Shown here: positions 41,969-52,057 of the stretch, piece by piece
Position numbering within the stretch: the first letter of the stretch is position 1
How the letters are laid out: every line of letters starts with the position of its first letter
Source of the DNA: Salinirussus salinus
GTDB taxonomy: Archaea > Halobacteriota > Halobacteria > Halobacteriales > Haloarculaceae
NCBI RefSeq assembly: GCF_009831455.1
Contig: NZ_WOWO01000003.1
Location: forward strand, 434,001 to 498,000
Direction: 5' to 3'
Length of the DNA: 64,000 nucleotides
Translations under genes and position numbers: made by a program
The notes under the pieces: model-generated
What the model was told of the DNA's origin: nothing
The model's database searches: none
The model's input: only the letters and a program-made list of their open reading frames with translations

Positions 41969-43219
41969 ATGGCCGATGGTCTGACCGGGAGGATACGAGA
42001 GGGGATCGTCGGACGCATCCAGGCGCTGGTTGCGTTCGTGACCGCAGTTCCGGGTCGGGTCGTCGGCTTCGTCCTGGGCTTGCCGGGAGAAATCTGGCAC
42101 GCGCTGGTCGTGCTCAAGCGGGCCCTGGTCGGCGCCGAGCCCACGCCGGGCGACATCGCGCTCGGGGCCGCCAGCTCCGTCACCCTCCTGTTGACGCTGG
42201 TGACGTTTCTGGGACCCAACGACCTGGTCGCGTACCCGTTGGCCGGCTTCTTGCTGACGATGGTCGTCGGCTGGACGACCAAACAGGCCCGCACGGCGAA
42301 GATCATCACCTTCGTCGCCACCGTCGGGACCGTGATCACGGTCGGGTTCATCACCTACTACCTCTTCTCGAGTGCGTGGCCGGCCGTCGAGAAGTGGGGA
42401 GCCGGGCTGGTCGCCGTGCCGACCGGCGGGAGCGGCGAGGCACGGTGGTTCTTCTGGCTCGAAGGGGTTCTGCCACAGCTCGGGTTACCCAGCGGGTGGA
42501 ACCCCGCCGGCGGGACCTACTCGCTGTTGCCGACCATCTGGGCGACGGTCGTCGTCACCCTCATTGCGTTGCTCGTCGCCGGCCCGCTCGGGATCTTCGG
42601 CGCGCTGTTCATCGCCGAGGTGGCCAGCGACCGCGTGCGCGAGGTGGTGAAGCCAGCCGTGGAGGTGCTCGCGGGCATCCCCTCCATCGTCTACGGCTTT
42701 CTGGGCTTCTCGGTGCTGAACAGTTTCGTCCAGACCTCCTTTCTCGACCAGCAGGCCAGCTTCCTGATCGCCGGCACGGTCGTCGGGGTGATGGCGCTGC
42801 CGACGGTCGTCTCCGTCGGGGAGGACGCCCTCTCGAGCGTCCCGCGGTCGATGAGCGACGGCGCCATCGCCATGGGCGCCACGGAGTGGCAGACGATGAA
42901 GAGCATCTCCATCCCCGCGGCGCTGTCGGGGCTATCGGCGGCGATCATCCTCGGGCTCGGCCGGGCGGTCGGGGAGACGATGGCCGTCGCGGCGATCATG
43001 GCCGCCGGCCAGGGCATCCCGGAGCCGCTGTACGACGTCTTCGGGCAGAGCGCCACGCTGACCTCCCGGATCGCCACCTCCTACGGCGACGCCACGGACA
43101 ACACCCTCGAGGTGCTGTTTTTCGCGGGCGTCATCCTCTTCGTCATCGTCGCCCTGATGAGCGTCCTCGCGCAGTACATCGAGAATCGCATGCAGCGGAA
43201 CCTCCAGGGTGAACGATGA
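41969..43219 (+). CDS. pstC: Phosphate ABC transporter permease PstC, second copy (416 aa)
   Basis: Longer than PstC1. An N-terminal region of about 60 residues with an amphipathic helix and two extra membrane helices (about 65-110) precedes the standard core: LLPTIWATVVVTLIALLVA, VEVLAGIPSIVYGFLGF, IAMGATEWQTMKSISIPAA and GLGRAVGETMAVAAIMA. It overlaps pstA2 by 4 bases (ATGA). Confidence 0.9.
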   Translation: MADGLTGRIREGIVGRIQALVAFVTAVPGRVVGFVLGLPGEIWHALVVLKRALVGAEPTPGDIALGAASSVTLLLTLVTFLGPNDLVAYPLAGFLLTMVVGWTTKQARTAKIITFVATVGTVITVGFITYYLFSSAWPAVEKWGAGLVAVPTGGSGEARWFFWLEGVLPQLGLPSGWNPAGGTYSLLPTIWATVVVTLIALLVAGPLGIFGALFIAEVASDRVREVVKPAVEVLAGIPSIVYGFLGFSVLNSFVQTSFLDQQASFLIAGTVVGVMALPTVVSVGEDALSSVPRSMSDGAIAMGATEWQTMKSISIPAALSGLSAAIILGLGRAVGETMAVAAIMAAGQGIPEPLYDVFGQSATLTSRIATSYGDATDNTLEVLFFAGVILFVIVALMSVLAQYIENRMQRNLQGER

Positions 43220-45882
43220 GCGAGGGATACGCACGCGAGAACGAACTCGTCAGCGAGCAGTCGAACTACTACGACCGCGCACTGGACACCTCCGTCGCGC
43301 TCTCGGTCGTCGGCTTCCTGCTCGGGCTGGTCACCCTCGTCGACGCCGTCGCGCTCGATACGGGCGGCGCGGCGCTGAACTCGCTGTTTCTGACCCTGCT
43401 CGTCCTCGGGGTCGGCGGCGTCGCGACCGTCGGGCTGTTCTCCGCACTCGGCATCGTCCCGATAACGTCACAGCGCGTCCGCGGCGTCGGCGTGGGGCTG
43501 CTCGTCGGCCTGACACTGCTGGCGGTCGTCTCCGCCCCCATGGGGACCGGACTCAACCTGGCGACGCTGCTTGGCCTGTTGCTGGTCGGCCAGGGACTGG
43601 TCGTCGGGGCCGCGGGCGTCGTCTCGCGGCTGGGTGTCGTCCGGAACGAACCAGCGAGCAGCGCCGGCCTGCTCGCCGGCGTGGCCTTCGGCGTCGTCGG
43701 CCTGCTCGTCGGCGGCGCGCTCGCCGCGACCCTGTTCGGCGGCACCCTGACCTGGGTCGTCGCGGTCGCCGCGGGCGTCGGCCTGTTTGTGCTCACCGTG
43801 TTCCCCCGCGAGGACGTCTCCTCGACGGCCCCGGCGGCGCTGTTGCTGGTGACGCTCGGGACGACCGTCGCGACCGCGGTGGTCGGCGTCGGCTGGGAGT
43901 GGGACCCCCAGAGCCTCCAGGGCGGGTTCACCGGCGGCGTGGTGGTCCCGCTGTTCACCCTGTTCGGGTCGATGGTCTCCGGGTGGGCCGCCGCGAAGTC
44001 CCGGGCGGGCTTTGGCGCCCGCGGGCGCCAGTACGGCGCCTTCCTGCTGATCAACCTGAACGCACTCCTGATGGTCGCCGCGATGGTCTCGATCGTCTTC
44101 TTCGTCGCGTCCCAGGGCGTGACCTACGCCTTCCACGGGTTCCGGATCGGCGCGCTGACCGCGCTCGTGCTCCTCTCGCCGCTTCTGGTCGGGACGCTCA
44201 GCTGGGCGCGCTCGCCGGCCGGCACCGACGAGTGGCACTCGGCGGCCCGCCAGCTATTCAGAGCGCTCCCGCTGGCGGTGCTGGGCGCGCTCGCCGCGGG
44301 ACTCCTCTCGGTCGTCGTCACCGGCGACGCCATCGAGATCCCCTTCGTCTACGACGTGCTCCAGAACCGGGAGCTGGTGCCCACGGACACGACGGTCCGG
44401 GTGACGCCGGAACTCACCGTCGGGACGCTGCTGGTCGCCATCCCCGGGGCGGTGGTGTTCGTCTACTTCCTGCGCAAGTACGGCAGCCTCAGCGGGGTCG
44501 GGAGCGAGCTGCCGAACCAGCGGACGCTCCAGCGCGCGCTCGGGCTGACGATGGGCTCGACCGTCCTGCTGACGCTCGCCCTCGCCGTCTTCGGGGAGAC
44601 GCCGTTCGGGCTCCCCGTCGCCGGGACGCTGGGGCTCGCGGCCGTCTACGCCGGCACGCTGGCCGCGGCGGCGCTCGCGGTGGCCGCCCTCCTCGGACTC
44701 TTCGTCGGCGAGGGGAGCCCCGCCGAGCGGGCACACGAACGCGCGCAGGCGGTCAAGGTCGGGCTGTTCGGGGCGCTCGGCCTGCTGGCCGCCGTCGTCT
44801 TCCTCCAGCCGGCGGCCGGGGTGAACCCCTCGGTCGGGCCGGCCAATCTGGTCCCGGCGGTGGGGGTGCTCGCCGCCGTGGCCGCCCTCGCCGTCGCCCT
44901 CGTGACGGCGCTCGCCCGCCGGTCGGTCGCTCCCGACGAGCCGGCCGACCGGCTCCGGCGGCGGGTGGTCGGCGAGGAGACGACGCTCGGGCTCGCGGCG
45001 GCGGCCGGCTTCCTCACGATCGCTGCCCTGCACGTCGCCGTCACGGGTGCGGACTTCACGCTTCTGGGTGTGACCATCGGCTACACGGGAACCCTGTCCT
45101 GGCCGATGGTGATGTCGCCGTACATCCCGCTGGGGCCCGAGCCCGGCGGGATCCTCCCGGCCGTCGTCGGGACGGTCTGGCTGGTGGTCGGCGCCTCCCT
45201 GTTCGCGGTACCGCTGGCCGTCGGTGCGGCGGTCTTCCTCACCGAGTACGCCGAGCAGGGGAAGTTCACCGCCCTGGTGGAGGTCGCCACGAACGCGCTG
45301 TGGAGCACCCCGAGCGTGGTCTTTGGACTCTTTGGCGCCGCCTTCCTCATCCCCCGGCTCGGGGAGAGCGAGGGGCTGCTGATCGGGATGCTCGTCCTCG
45401 GGTTCATGCTGCTGCCGCTGGTGTTGATCACCAGCCGCGAGGCGGTCAAGGCCGTCCCCGACGAGTACCGCGACGCCAGCGCGGCCCTCGGGGTGAACCA
45501 GTGGCAGACGATCCGGAGCGTCGTCCTGCCGGCGGCGCTGCCGGGCGTGATCACGGGGGTCATCCTGGGCGTCGGCCGGATCGCCGGGGAGACCGCCCCG
45601 CTGATCCTCGTGCTCGGCTCGACGCTCAACGAGACCGAGGCCATCGACGTGTTCGGCAGCTTCCAGTTCACCGCCCAGCCACCGTTCGTCTACAACGGGG
45701 CCCTGCTGGAGGCGACGGCGGCCCTGCCCACGCAGGTGTGGGCGGTCATCACCGCCGGCGTCAGCGGGTCGCCGTCGATGGGGTGGGCCTCCGCCTTTGT
45801 CCTGCTGACGGTCGTGCTTGGTTTCTACGCCATCGGGATCCTGACCCGAACCTACTTCAGGAGGAAACTCGATCATGAGTGA
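43216..45882 (+). CDS. pstA: Phosphate ABC transporter permease PstA, second copy, very large (888 aa)
   Basis: The C-terminal 300 residues are PstA ([52 protein letters not shown]). The first ~590 residues consist of many hydrophobic helices separated by short loops, about three times the bacterial length. The extra portion may come from repeated fusion or duplication of membrane modules. The gene is intact in one frame with normal codon use. It overlaps pstB2 by 8 bases. Confidence 0.88.
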   Translation: MSEGYARENELVSEQSNYYDRALDTSVALSVVGFLLGLVTLVDAVALDTGGAALNSLFLTLLVLGVGGVATVGLFSALGIVPITSQRVRGVGVGLLVGLTLLAVVSAPMGTGLNLATLLGLLLVGQGLVVGAAGVVSRLGVVRNEPASSAGLLAGVAFGVVGLLVGGALAATLFGGTLTWVVAVAAGVGLFVLTVFPREDVSSTAPAALLLVTLGTTVATAVVGVGWEWDPQSLQGGFTGGVVVPLFTLFGSMVSGWAAAKSRAGFGARGRQYGAFLLINLNALLMVAAMVSIVFFVASQGVTYAFHGFRIGALTALVLLSPLLVGTLSWARSPAGTDEWHSAARQLFRALPLAVLGALAAGLLSVVVTGDAIEIPFVYDVLQNRELVPTDTTVRVTPELTVGTLLVAIPGAVVFVYFLRKYGSLSGVGSELPNQRTLQRALGLTMGSTVLLTLALAVFGETPFGLPVAGTLGLAAVYAGTLAAAALAVAALLGLFVGEGSPAERAHERAQAVKVGLFGALGLLAAVVFLQPAAGVNPSVGPANLVPAVGVLAAVAALAVALVTALARRSVAPDEPADRLRRRVVGEETTLGLAAAAGFLTIAALHVAVTGADFTLLGVTIGYTGTLSWPMVMSPYIPLGPEPGGILPAVVGTVWLVVGASLFAVPLAVGAAVFLTEYAEQGKFTALVEVATNALWSTPSVVFGLFGAAFLIPRLGESEGLLIGMLVLGFMLLPLVLITSREAVKAVPDEYRDASAALGVNQWQTIRSVVLPAALPGVITGVILGVGRIAGETAPLILVLGSTLNETEAIDVFGSFQFTAQPPFVYNGALLEATAALPTQVWAVITAGVSGSPSMGWASAFVLLTVVLGFYAIGILTRTYFRRKLDHE

Positions 45883-46801
45883 ATCAGTCACCGACACCGA
45901 CCTGGGAGCTGAACCGGAGACCGAACGAGCGGACGCCGGCGTCACGACGACCGCCGGCGAGAGCGTCGAGGAAGCCCGGCCGGAGTGGACCGACTACGGC
46001 TTCGACGGGCCGCCGAAGCTGACCGTCGAGGACCTCAACGTCTGGTACGGCGACGAGTGCGCGATCGACGACGTCTCGATGGAGATCCCGGAAAACAGCG
46101 TCACCGCGCTGATCGGCCCCTCGGGGTGTGGGAAGTCCACGTTCCTGCGCTCGCTCAACCGGATGAACGACCGGATCAAGTCCGCGCGGGTCGACGGGTC
46201 GGTCGAACTCGACGGCATGGAGGTGTACGACCCCAACACCAACCTCGTCGAGCTGCGCAAGCGGATCGGGATGGTGTTCCAGTCGCCCAACCCCTTCCCC
46301 AAGTCGATCCGGGACAACGTCTCCTATGGCCCCCGAAAGCACGGCGAGATCGAGAAGGGGTTGCTGGCCCGGCTGCTGGGTCGGGACGACACCGACGAGG
46401 AGGCCGAACTCGTCGAGCGGGCGCTCCGGCAGGCCGCGCTCTGGGAGGAGGTCAACGACCGGCTCGACGACAACGCGCTGGGGCTCTCGGGCGGCCAGCA
46501 GCAACGCCTGTGCATCGCCCGGTGTCTCGCGGTCGGCCCCGACGTCATCCTGATGGACGAGCCGGCGTCCGCACTCGACCCGATCGCCACCTCGAAGATC
46601 GAGGACCTCGTCGAGGAGCTGGCCGAGGACTACACGGTGGTGATCGTCACCCACAACATGCAGCAGGCCGCCCGCATTTCGGACCAGACGGCCGTCTTCC
46701 TCACCGGCGGCGAGCTCATCGAGTACGACAGCACGGACAAGATCTTCGAGAACCCCGAGAGCCAGCGCGTCGAGGACTACATCTCCGGCAAGTTCGGGTG
46801 A
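45875..46801 (+). CDS. pstB: Phosphate ABC transporter ATPase PstB, second copy (308 aa)
   Basis: An acidic N-terminal tail (about 45 aa) precedes the core. Walker [10 protein letters not shown] is at 81-89, followed by [25 protein letters not shown] and an 18-residue insertion after [13 protein letters not shown] ([14 protein letters not shown]) that PstB1 lacks. The signature [10 protein letters not shown], Walker [14 protein letters not shown] and [11 protein letters not shown] complete it. AGGAGG lies upstream of the ATG. PhoU follows 5 bases later. Confidence 0.94.
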   Translation: MSESVTDTDLGAEPETERADAGVTTTAGESVEEARPEWTDYGFDGPPKLTVEDLNVWYGDECAIDDVSMEIPENSVTALIGPSGCGKSTFLRSLNRMNDRIKSARVDGSVELDGMEVYDPNTNLVELRKRIGMVFQSPNPFPKSIRDNVSYGPRKHGEIEKGLLARLLGRDDTDEEAELVERALRQAALWEEVNDRLDDNALGLSGGQQQRLCIARCLAVGPDVILMDEPASALDPIATSKIEDLVEELAEDYTVVIVTHNMQQAARISDQTAVFLTGGELIEYDSTDKIFENPESQRVEDYISGKFG

Positions 46802-46805
46802 GCCG

Positions 46806-47489
46806 ATGGCACGCGACACCTACCAGGACGAGCTGGACGGGCTCCGGGAGGGGGTGCTCGCGATGGGCGCGCTCGTCACCGACCGGCTCGACGACGCGCT
46901 GGGGTGTCTCGCGACCGGCGACGCCGACCGCGCCCGGGCCCTCATCGAGGGTGACGAGGACGTCAACGACCGCTATGTCGACCTCGAGGAGCGCTGTGTG
47001 GAGCTGTACGCCCTCCAGCAGCCGGTCGCAAGCGACCTGCGCTTTGTCACGGCCTCGTTCAAGATCCTCACCGACCTCGAACGGGTCGGCGACCTGGCGA
47101 CCAACCTCGCCGGCTACGCGACCGCCGGCGAGCGCGAGCCCGCCGCGGGCGTCCAGTTCGCCGAACTCCAGGGGATAGGGCGGGAGGCGCTGGCGCTGGT
47201 CGAGCGTGCGCTCGCGGCCTACGGGAGCGGCGACGCCGCGGCCTGCCGGCAGGTTGCCGCGGACGACGACGAGATCGACGCGCTCTGTCACCGGGCCGGC
47301 GAGACCGTCGCCCGCGACCTCATCGAGCGCGAGGCCGACGGGAGCGCCTGGGGCGTCGAGGCGCTGCTCGACGACGTCTCCCGGCTCCTGCTGACGATCC
47401 GGGACATCGAGCGGGTCGGCGACCACGCGGTCAACATCGCCGCCCGGACGCTGTACATGGTCGAGAACGAGCGGGAGCTGATCTACTGA
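46806..47489 (+). CDS. phoU: Phosphate transport regulator PhoU (227 aa)
   Basis: Two PhoU helical-bundle repeats are present: YQDELDGLREGVLAMGALV with RFVTASFKILTDLERVGDLA (first), and a second half with LLLTIRDIERVGDHAVNIAAR. The E/DRxxD signatures that bind metal clusters are visible in both. The length is standard. Its location right after pstB2 suggests it restrains Pst activity when phosphate is plentiful. It is cytoplasmic, with a TGATG overlap into the next gene. Confidence 0.92.
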   Translation: MARDTYQDELDGLREGVLAMGALVTDRLDDALGCLATGDADRARALIEGDEDVNDRYVDLEERCVELYALQQPVASDLRFVTASFKILTDLERVGDLATNLAGYATAGEREPAAGVQFAELQGIGREALALVERALAAYGSGDAAACRQVAADDDEIDALCHRAGETVARDLIEREADGSAWGVEALLDDVSRLLLTIRDIERVGDHAVNIAARTLYMVENERELIY

Positions 47490-48496
47490 TGGAGACCCGA
47501 AAGGTCCAGCAGGTCGGCGGCGGAACGTACACGGTCTCGCTGCCCAAGGAGTGGGCCGAGCGCGAGGGGGTAACCGCCGGGACCGAGGTGGCGCTGTACG
47601 CCCACATCGACGGGACGCTCGCGGTCCGGGCCGGGGACCGAGAGCGGGCGCCGGACGGACCGATCGCGGTTCCGGTCGACGACGACCCCGGTGCCGTCGA
47701 GCGCGTCGTCCGGGCGGGTTATGCGGCCGGCAGCACCGAGCTCCGCTTGGACTCTCCCGGCGGACTCTCAGCCGAGCAGGAACGGGCCCTCCAGCGGGTG
47801 GGTCGGGGGCTCACCGGCGTCGCCATCGGCGAAAGCGAGGACGGCGCCACCGTCCGGACACTGGTCGACCCCGGCGAGGTGTCGGTCCGCCAGTCCGTCC
47901 GCCAGCTCCAGTACGTCGCCCTCTCGATGCACCGCGACGCGCTCGCGGCGCTGGACGGCGCGGGGATGGCCGACCCCGGCGACCGGGACGACCAGGCCGA
48001 CCGGCTGTACGCCCTCGTCGAGCGCCACCTCACCCGCGGGCTCGCCCGGCTGGGCGAGGTGGACGCGCTCGGCCTGGACCGGTCCGAGCTGTTCGAGCTG
48101 TGGGCGACCGCCCGCGAGCTCGAGCGGGTCGCCGACCACGCCGAGCGGGTCGCCCGCACCGCGGCGGAACTCGACGCCGGCGGTGGCGGTCCGGTCGGCG
48201 ACATCGACGACCTCGCCTGCGGGGCCCGGGCGGTCGTCGAGGACGCCGTCGGGCTGGTCGTCGACGGTCGCGGGCTGGAGGCCGCCCACGAGGTGTTGCG
48301 CGCCCGCGACCGGGTCAGAGACGAAGGGGAGGCGCTGGACCGCCGGCTGTTCGAAGCCGAGGGGGTCGACTACCGGCTGACCCGCGTGCTCGACAGCGTC
48401 GTCCGGACCGCGGAACACGGCGGCAACATCGCCGAGGTCGGCCTCCAGCGCGCGCTGCGCCGCGAGCGGGCGGACGCGCCGGCCCCGAGCACGTAA
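47489..48496 (+). CDS. AbrB-PhoU fusion regulator (335 aa)
   Basis: Residues about 1-45 (METRKVQQVGGGTYTVSLPK) are an AbrB/SpoVT-like swapped-hairpin DNA-binding motif. A PhoU-like helical region follows, with SVRQLQYVALSMHRDAL, ATARELERVADHAERVART and VVRTAEHGGNIAEVGL. The combination is common in archaea and points to a transcription-linked phosphate regulator. It is coupled to phoU by a one-base overlap and is likely expressed with the second pst operon. Confidence 0.88.
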   Translation: METRKVQQVGGGTYTVSLPKEWAEREGVTAGTEVALYAHIDGTLAVRAGDRERAPDGPIAVPVDDDPGAVERVVRAGYAAGSTELRLDSPGGLSAEQERALQRVGRGLTGVAIGESEDGATVRTLVDPGEVSVRQSVRQLQYVALSMHRDALAALDGAGMADPGDRDDQADRLYALVERHLTRGLARLGEVDALGLDRSELFELWATARELERVADHAERVARTAAELDAGGGGPVGDIDDLACGARAVVEDAVGLVVDGRGLEAAHEVLRARDRVRDEGEALDRRLFEAEGVDYRLTRVLDSVVRTAEHGGNIAEVGLQRALRRERADAPAPST

Positions 48497-48574
48497 CTGA
48501 TCGGCTCGCTGTGAGGCCGATACGTCCGCGCGCAGCCGTGCGGCCGACCCGGCACTGACGCACAGCGACCCGCA

Positions 48575-49939
48575 TCAGGCCAGCTCGTCGAAGGCGTACT
48601 CGACCGCCTTGTTCAGCGTCGGGTGGGCGTGGATGGTGTCGGCGATATCCTCGACGGTCCCCTCCCCGCGGCGCATCCCGACGACCACCTCGTGGATCAT
48701 GGTGGAGGCCTCGTAGCCCAGGATGTGACAGCCAAGCACCTCGCCGTCCGGGGCCGCGAGCACCTTCACGAACCCCTCCTCCAGTTTCTTTGCCCGCCCC
48801 ATCGGCGTCTCGGGCAGGGACTGGTGGCCGACCTCGTAGTCGACGCCCGCTTCTTCCAGCTCGGCTTCTGTCCTGCCGACGCCGGCGATCTGTGGCTCGG
48901 TGAAGATGGCGTGTGGCATCGCGGCGAAGTCGACTGTCGCACCCTCCTCGTGGACGACGTTCGCGACGGTCACCTCGGTCTCGTGGTCCCCGGAGTGTTT
49001 GAACATCGCGTTGTCGGCGATGTCGCCCTGCGCCCACACGCCCTCGGCGCTGGTCCGCAGCCGGTCGTCGGTCACGACGAAGCCCGCATCGTCGGTCTCG
49101 ATGCCGGCGGCCTCGACGTTCAGCGTGTCCGTGTTGGGCCGGCGACCCAGCGCGACCAGCAGCTCGTCGCCCCCGACCGCGACGGCCTCGCCGCCCTCGG
49201 TCTCGGCGTGGACCCGGACCCCGTCGCCGTCGGGCTCGACGGCTGTCACGCGGTGGCCGGTGTAGACCTCGTGGCGCCCGCGAGCGATCTCGGTGAACGC
49301 CTCCGCGACCTCGGGGTCCTCGCGGGGGACCAGGCTGTCCATCATCTCGATGACGGTCACGTCGGTCCCCATCGATTCGAAGAAGTAGCCCAGTTCGACC
49401 GCGATGTACCCCCCGCCCATGACGACCAGGCTGTCGGGTTGCTCGCGGAGGTAGAGGGCGTCGGTACTGGTGAGGTAATCCACCTCGTCGAGCCCGTCGA
49501 TGGGCGGGACCAGCGGTCGGGAGCCGGCGGCGACGACCACCCGCTCGCCGCTGACGCGCTCCCCGCCGACCTCGACGGTTCGTTCGTCGACGAATGCGGC
49601 CTCGTCGTCGTAGATGGTCAGCCCCTCCTTCCCGCGGTAGCCGGCCTCCATGCCGTCGGCTAGCGCCGAGAGGGTCTCGTCCATCCCGTCGACGACGGCC
49701 GCGAAGTCCACGCCATCGAGGGTGGCGTCGACGTGGAACTTCCCCGCTTCGCGGACGTGATTGGCGGCGGTGGCGGCCTGGATGAGCATCTTCGAGGGGT
49801 TGCAGCCGCGGTTGAGACAGGTCCCGCCGAGCGGTCCCTTCTCGACCAGTGCGGTCTCGAGGCCGGCGTCGGCGGCCGCGGCCGCGACGTTGTTGCCGGT
49901 GCCGCCGCCGACAACGAGGACGTCGTACTCGCGGGTCAT
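48575..49939 (-). CDS. Flavoprotein disulfide reductase, DLD/mercuric reductase family, with altered catalytic dyad (454 aa)
   Basis: FAD-binding GGGTGNN at about 11-17 and the redox-active pair C41/C46 in GGTCLNRGCNPSK place it in the dihydrolipoamide/mercuric reductase family. The NAD(P) motif is VVMGGGYIAVEL. Near the C terminus, HAHPTLNK occupies the place of the usual HxxxxE dyad: the His remains (about 439) but Glu is replaced by Lys (about 444). The true disulfide substrate is unknown. It overlaps the HxlR regulator upstream by 4 bases. Confidence 0.85.
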   Translation of the reverse strand: MTREYDVLVVGGGTGNNVAAAAADAGLETALVEKGPLGGTCLNRGCNPSKMLIQAATAANHVREAGKFHVDATLDGVDFAAVVDGMDETLSALADGMEAGYRGKEGLTIYDDEAAFVDERTVEVGGERVSGERVVVAAGSRPLVPPIDGLDEVDYLTSTDALYLREQPDSLVVMGGGYIAVELGYFFESMGTDVTVIEMMDSLVPREDPEVAEAFTEIARGRHEVYTGHRVTAVEPDGDGVRVHAETEGGEAVAVGGDELLVALGRRPNTDTLNVEAAGIETDDAGFVVTDDRLRTSAEGVWAQGDIADNAMFKHSGDHETEVTVANVVHEEGATVDFAAMPHAIFTEPQIAGVGRTEAELEEAGVDYEVGHQSLPETPMGRAKKLEEGFVKVLAAPDGEVLGCHILGYEASTMIHEVVVGMRRGEGTVEDIADTIHAHPTLNKAVEYAFDELA

Positions 49940-50334
49940 CGTGCCCCCTCCAGGACGAGGCCGGCTTCCTCACCGGCCGCGTCGTCGATGTGCCGGCTGC
50001 CCCACGAGACCATCTCCCGGACCAGCCCCTCCAGGCTCTCGCCGTCCTCGGTGAGCGTGTACTCGACGCGGACGGGCTTGTCGCTGACAACCTCGCGGGC
50101 GACCAGCCCGGCTGCTTCCAGGTCGTCCAGACTCTCCGAGAGCATCTTCGAGGAGATGCCGCCGGTGCGGTCCTTGAGCGCGCTGAACCCCAGCGGCCCC
50201 GCCTCGAGCAGGTGGTAGACGATGACCGGTTGCCACTTCCGCCCGACGACGGCCTGCATCGACAGCAACACGTCCCCGGGGTCGGTGAACAGTGGCACCT
50301 CGCGGTCGGCTCGCCGTTGTGGTTCGGAGCTCAT
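49936..50334 (-). CDS. HxlR-family transcriptional regulator (132 aa)
   Basis: A single winged-helix domain with the family's VGRKWQPVIVYHLLE, FSALKDRTGGISSKMLSESL, DDLEAAGLVAREV and VEYTLTEDGESLEGLV. HxlR proteins often sense redox or aldehyde stress. It lies directly upstream of, and overlaps, the reductase at 48575-49939, so it likely controls its own operon. It has no N-terminal cysteine, so a thiol switch is not evident. Confidence 0.88.
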   Translation of the reverse strand: MSSEPQRRADREVPLFTDPGDVLLSMQAVVGRKWQPVIVYHLLEAGPLGFSALKDRTGGISSKMLSESLDDLEAAGLVAREVVSDKPVRVEYTLTEDGESLEGLVREMVSWGSRHIDDAAGEEAGLVLEGAR

Positions 50335-50426
50335 ACCACACCCGACGACAGGAGACTCCCTTAAGGCACGCCGGACTGGCGACCCGGCCCCCGGTCACCG
50401 ACAGATACAAATACTCGAACCGGGCG

Positions 50427-51140
50427 CTACCCGTCCTCCGGGCCACCCGTCCTGCCCCGGAACTCCTCCCAGAAGACCTCCTCGAGCCCCTCCTCGTGAC
50501 TCTCTTCGAGGTAGTCCTTCTTCGTGAGGTTCGCCTGCTCGATGAGCGAGGCGGCCTCGCCCGCCCAGACGTAAAAGCCCACGAGCGTCTCCCGGCGCAT
50601 CTCCGCCAGGTCAACTGAGTGGTAGACGTTGACGAAGCCGCCGCTCTCGCGGTTGAGCTGTGACCTGGTGAGCAGCCCCAGGTCGACGAGTTCGTTCAGG
50701 TAAGTCCGGACGGTCGAGGTGTCGTAGTCGAGGGCTTCGGCGACCTCCGCGGGCGGGACCGGTCCCTCGCCGATGACACACAGACAGATGTCCAGCCCGA
50801 CCTTCGGCAGGCCGAACGCGTCCAGCAACACCTCCCGCAAATCCGGCGGCTGGATGTCCATGGCGTGTTCGGTCACCCGCTGCATCTCCTGGCCGTGACA
50901 GACCATCCCCTCGGCGTCCCGCAAGGAGAGCACGACGTTCTCGCAGTCGGTACACTCGTAGACGCCGTACTCCCGGTCGCCGAAGTCGACTTCGGCACCC
51001 TCGGCCAGCCTGCCCAGCCCCGGTCCGCCGTCCCGTGCGTCGCCGCCGTCGGGTTCCATCCCGCCGCCTGCCCCCGTTTCGCTGCGGTCCGGATCCGCCT
51101 CGCTGTGGGGTTCGGTGTTCGTGTCTCCGGAGGGTTCCAT
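50427..51140 (-). CDS. HTH regulator with desulforedoxin-like metal site (237 aa)
   Basis: After an acidic tail (1-55), residues 59-86 read YGVYECTDCENVV...GMVCHGQEM, resembling the desulforedoxin/desulfoferrodoxin N-terminal metal site. C63, C66 and C81 are present, and His82 stands where the second Cys of the C-C pair usually is. A winged-helix domain (about 100-165) follows: GEGPVPPAEVAEALDYDTST, VRTYLNELVDLGLLTR. A C-terminal helical region ends the chain. This suggests a redox- or metal-sensing transcription factor. A GATTTATC box lies about 25 bases before the ATG. Confidence 0.75.
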   Translation of the reverse strand: MEPSGDTNTEPHSEADPDRSETGAGGGMEPDGGDARDGGPGLGRLAEGAEVDFGDREYGVYECTDCENVVLSLRDAEGMVCHGQEMQRVTEHAMDIQPPDLREVLLDAFGLPKVGLDICLCVIGEGPVPPAEVAEALDYDTSTVRTYLNELVDLGLLTRSQLNRESGGFVNVYHSVDLAEMRRETLVGFYVWAGEAASLIEQANLTKKDYLEESHEEGLEEVFWEEFRGRTGGPEDG

Positions 51141-51260
51141 CCCTGATGGCTTCGATAGCCGCTCAGATAAATCCCCGTCTCGGTGACAAACCTGTCCCGG
51201 AAATCACGTGATATCGCTCGCACGCGACCGCTCGTTCGCGCTCGGGGGCGCCGTCGTGAG

Positions 51261-51533
51261 TCACCCGGGATCCGAACCTGCGCCGGGGTCGACGACCGCG
51301 AACCCGTCGTCGATGTCGAGGTCGAGAAACTCCCGGCCCGTCACGGTCGGCCGGTAGCCGTCCGGTTCGGCCGCGACCAGTTCGCAGCCGGCCAGCCGGT
51401 CGAGACAGCGCTCGACGGCGCACGGGTCCGGGTCGCCGTCGAGCGCGGTCGCGATCACCGCCGGCGACAGGGGGGAGCCGCGCTCGTCGTAGCGGGCGAC
51501 CAGCGCGGCGAGGACTCGACGAGGGGACGTCAT
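51261..51533 (-). CDS. Small winged-helix protein (90 aa)
   Basis: A short protein reading VLAALVARYDERGSPLSPAV, VERCLDRLAGCELVAAEPDG and YRPTVTGREFLDLDIDD, consistent with a compact winged helix. I do not recognise a named family. The start is the first ATG after the gap. Its function is unknown; gene order places it among redox regulators. Confidence 0.62.
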   Translation of the reverse strand: MTSPRRVLAALVARYDERGSPLSPAVIATALDGDPDPCAVERCLDRLAGCELVAAEPDGYRPTVTGREFLDLDIDDGFAVVDPGAGSDPG

Positions 51534-51625
51534 ACTGTGCCGGCGGTATCCTGGAGGTCCTGCCTGGAGGCTAAAGACTCGTGGCGAACACCCGGCTCAC
51601 CGGGTTACCCCGACCTCACGTCCGC

Positions 51626-52057
51626 TCAGAGGACGCCGGCACCCAGCCACGCGCCGAGGACGGCGCCGTAGACCAGGTGAAAGAAGAGGAAAGTGCCGAC
51701 CGCCTTCGGCTCCGGATCCAGCGCCAGAACGACGTTCATCCAGAAGGCGGCTGCGACCACGAACAGCAGGATCCCGTACCCGACCCCGACCCCCAGCGCC
51801 GTCACGAGCGTGACGGTCCCGAAGCCCGCGGCCGGCAACAGCGCGGCCAGCGCCACACCGGCGCCCAGCCCGTACAGCATGTGCAGGGCCATCCCCTGCA
51901 TCACGTACGCTTCCGGCGCCCCGTCGCCGACGTACTTCGACCAGAACAGCGCCGTCGGCGGCGGGGAGTCGTCCCCCAGCGCCATCATGAAGACGGTCAT
52001 GACGACCGTCGCGACGATCCCGCCCGCCAGTCCGCCGATGAGTGTTACCTCGACCAT
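51626..52057 (-). CDS. Four-helix membrane protein of unknown function (143 aa)
   Basis: Hydrophobic helices run through almost all of the protein: LIGGLAGGIVATVVMTVFMM, YGLGAGVALAALLPAAGFG, ALGVGVGYGILLFVVAAAFW and FFHLVYGAVLGAWLGAG. A short polar loop SPPPTALFWSKYVGDG separates helices 1 and 2. The ATG at 52057 is preferred over an in-frame GTG five codons earlier. It is divergent from the next gene. I do not recognise the family. Confidence 0.62.
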   Translation of the reverse strand: MVEVTLIGGLAGGIVATVVMTVFMMALGDDSPPPTALFWSKYVGDGAPEAYVMQGMALHMLYGLGAGVALAALLPAAGFGTVTLVTALGVGVGYGILLFVVAAAFWMNVVLALDPEPKAVGTFLFFHLVYGAVLGAWLGAGVL

